Source: Streptomyces hygroscopicus subsp. hygroscopicus
GTDB taxonomy: Bacteria > Actinomycetota > Actinomycetes > Streptomycetales > Streptomycetaceae
DNA length: 36,846 bases
NCBI RefSeq assembly: GCF_001553455.1
Contig: NZ_BBOX01000306.1
Coordinates: 1-36,846 of the forward strand
Reading direction: 5' to 3'
This document shows positions 35,921 through 36,846 of the stretch, one piece after another (the stretch's first letter is position 1; every line of letters begins with the position of its first letter). The notes under the pieces are model-generated. The model did not search any database. It was given only the letters and a program-made list of their open reading frames with translations, and was not told the origin of the DNA. Position numbers and translations under genes: made by a program.

Positions 35921-36828
35921 CCGCCGCGCTCGCCCTGGGCTGCTATGCCGCCGTGGTCGGCACGGTCGCCCCGAAGGCGCTGGCGCGCAGCGCCTGGCCA
36001 TATCGCGCGCCCGCCCTGGCGGTTGCCGTTTGGCACGGGTTGGCCCTTTCGTTCACCATCGCACTGACTCTGACCGCTTATCACCTCGTCACCCCAACTT
36101 GGCATCTTCATAGCGGAATGTCCGGCTTGCTCCGCTTCTGTGGGCTGACGCTCGACGCCCGGATCCCCGGCACCGGCCCGGTCGGCGTACCGGCCGTCGC
36201 GGTACCGGCCGCGGTGGCACTGCTCCCCCTCGCCCGCTTCGGCCACGAACTGCTGCGGGCCCGGCGCGTCCGCGACCGCCACCGCGTCGTCCTGGACCTG
36301 GTCGGGCGGCGCTCGGCGCGGCTGCGCGCCACCGTCCTGGACCACGACACGCCCGCCGCGTACTGCCTGCCCGGCCGTCGGCCGCGGATCGTCGTGAGCG
36401 CGGGCGCACTGCGGCTCCTCTCCCCCGCGCAGCTGGAGTCCGTACTGGAGCACGAGCGCGCACACGTCGCGGGCCGGCACCATCTGGCGCTGGCGGCCAC
36501 CGAGGCGTTCGCCCGGGTGTTCCGGTGGCTGCCGCTGGCGCGCGAGGCCAGGGCGCAGACGGCACTGCTGCTGGAGATGGCCGCGGACGACCGGGCGCTG
36601 CGCCGCCATCCGCGCGAAGCGCTCGCCTCGGCCCTGTACACGATGGCGGCGGGCCGGGCGCCCAGCGGCGCGTTCACCGTGGGCGGGCCGGGCGCCGCGG
36701 TGCGACTGCGGCGGGTGTTGGCGGCCCGGCGGCGCCCGCATCCGGCGCTGTGCGGCCTGATGACGGCGGCCGCGGTGGCGGCACCTCTGCTGCCCCCGCT
36801 GCTCGGCTGCACCCCCGGGCTGGGGTAG
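35917..36828 (+). CDS. M56-family membrane metallopeptidase
   Basis: A 303-residue membrane zinc protease of the BlaR1/M56 family without a penicillin-binding sensor domain. Membrane helices are at about 1-20, 28-55, 87-110 and 278-300. The zinc motif is HERAH (HExxH) in VLEHERAHVAGRHHLAL (about 181), and the third ligand region is EMAADDRALRR (about 222). The TTG start at 35917 overlaps the repressor stop by 4 bases (TTGA); no other start fits the family N-terminus, and the same frame upstream has no coding character. It should cleave or signal to the BlaI-like repressor in response to a cell-envelope cue. Confidence 0.92.
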   Translation: MTAALALGCYAAVVGTVAPKALARSAWPYRAPALAVAVWHGLALSFTIALTLTAYHLVTPTWHLHSGMSGLLRFCGLTLDARIPGTGPVGVPAVAVPAAVALLPLARFGHELLRARRVRDRHRVVLDLVGRRSARLRATVLDHDTPAAYCLPGRRPRIVVSAGALRLLSPAQLESVLEHERAHVAGRHHLALAATEAFARVFRWLPLAREARAQTALLLEMAADDRALRRHPREALASALYTMAAGRAPSGAFTVGGPGAAVRLRRVLAARRRPHPALCGLMTAAAVAAPLLPPLLGCTPGLG

Positions 36829-36846
36829 CGGCCCCCGGGCCGAGGC

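Overview
The window is about 72-74% G+C by eye, with strong G/C third-position bias, GTG and TTG starts, very few TTA codons, long antisense shadow reading frames and hairpin terminators without U-tracts. Together with 2-methylisoborneol, PaoABC-like, TerD, BlaI/M56 and MGRHSRP-type proteins, this points to a Streptomyces (or close relative) chromosome, probably an accessory-rich arm. No rRNA, tRNA, CRISPR array, insertion sequence or replication origin was seen.

Layout. 1-3.1 kb: a membrane sulfatase/phosphoglycerol-transferase-like enzyme, divergent from a MerR-VOC pair with a perfect dyad operator, then the C-terminal stub of a DinB/DUF664 gene. 3.1-5.4 kb: the 2-methylisoborneol operon (terpene cyclase then GPP 2-C-methyltransferase). 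The cyclase has the disordered proline-repeat N-terminus of a family 2 encapsulin cargo, but no shell gene is next to it. 5.8-11.3 kb: a SEC-C/YchJ protein, a two-headed secreted enzyme (phosphodiester glycosidase plus metallophosphoesterase), a degenerate tyrosine-recombinase-like protein, and a small phosphodiesterase. 11.3-14.8 kb: a 16-bp tandem array, DoxX, a ribbon-helix-helix-like protein, and gnd followed by tandem hairpins. 14.8-16.6 kb: a 13-unit array of 22-bp repeats running into the 3' end of an MFS gene whose N-terminus is itself repetitive.

16.7-22.3 kb: a molybdenum hydroxylase locus. An XdhC/CoxI maturation factor is divergent from overlapping genes for the 2Fe-2S, FAD/4Fe-4S and molybdopterin subunits, followed by a TetR regulator. 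A 29-bp imperfect palindrome sits on the start codon of the first subunit. 22.5-27 kb: a secreted low-complexity protein, then an exopolysaccharide-type pair, an OafA-like acyltransferase and a glycosyltransferase carrying degenerate REC and GGDEF domains and one of only two candidate TTA (bldA) codons in the window. 27.6-28.8 kb: an FAD monooxygenase broken by one in-frame amber codon in its FAD-binding GD motif. 28.9-32.5 kb: an ABC permease and an unusual secreted-hydrolase/ABC-ATPase fusion. 32.6-34.8 kb: a divergent VWA protein and a coupled membrane-anchored partner. 34.9-36.8 kb: TerD, then a BlaI-M56 peptidase pair.

The observations most worth following are the amber-interrupted monooxygenase, the operator/leaderless start of the molybdenum hydroxylase operon, the REC-GGDEF-GT2 fusion with its TTA codon, the shell-less encapsulin cargo, the 22-bp array, and four apparently leaderless promoters with the same geometry. 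All functional calls come from motifs read by eye. No database search was run.
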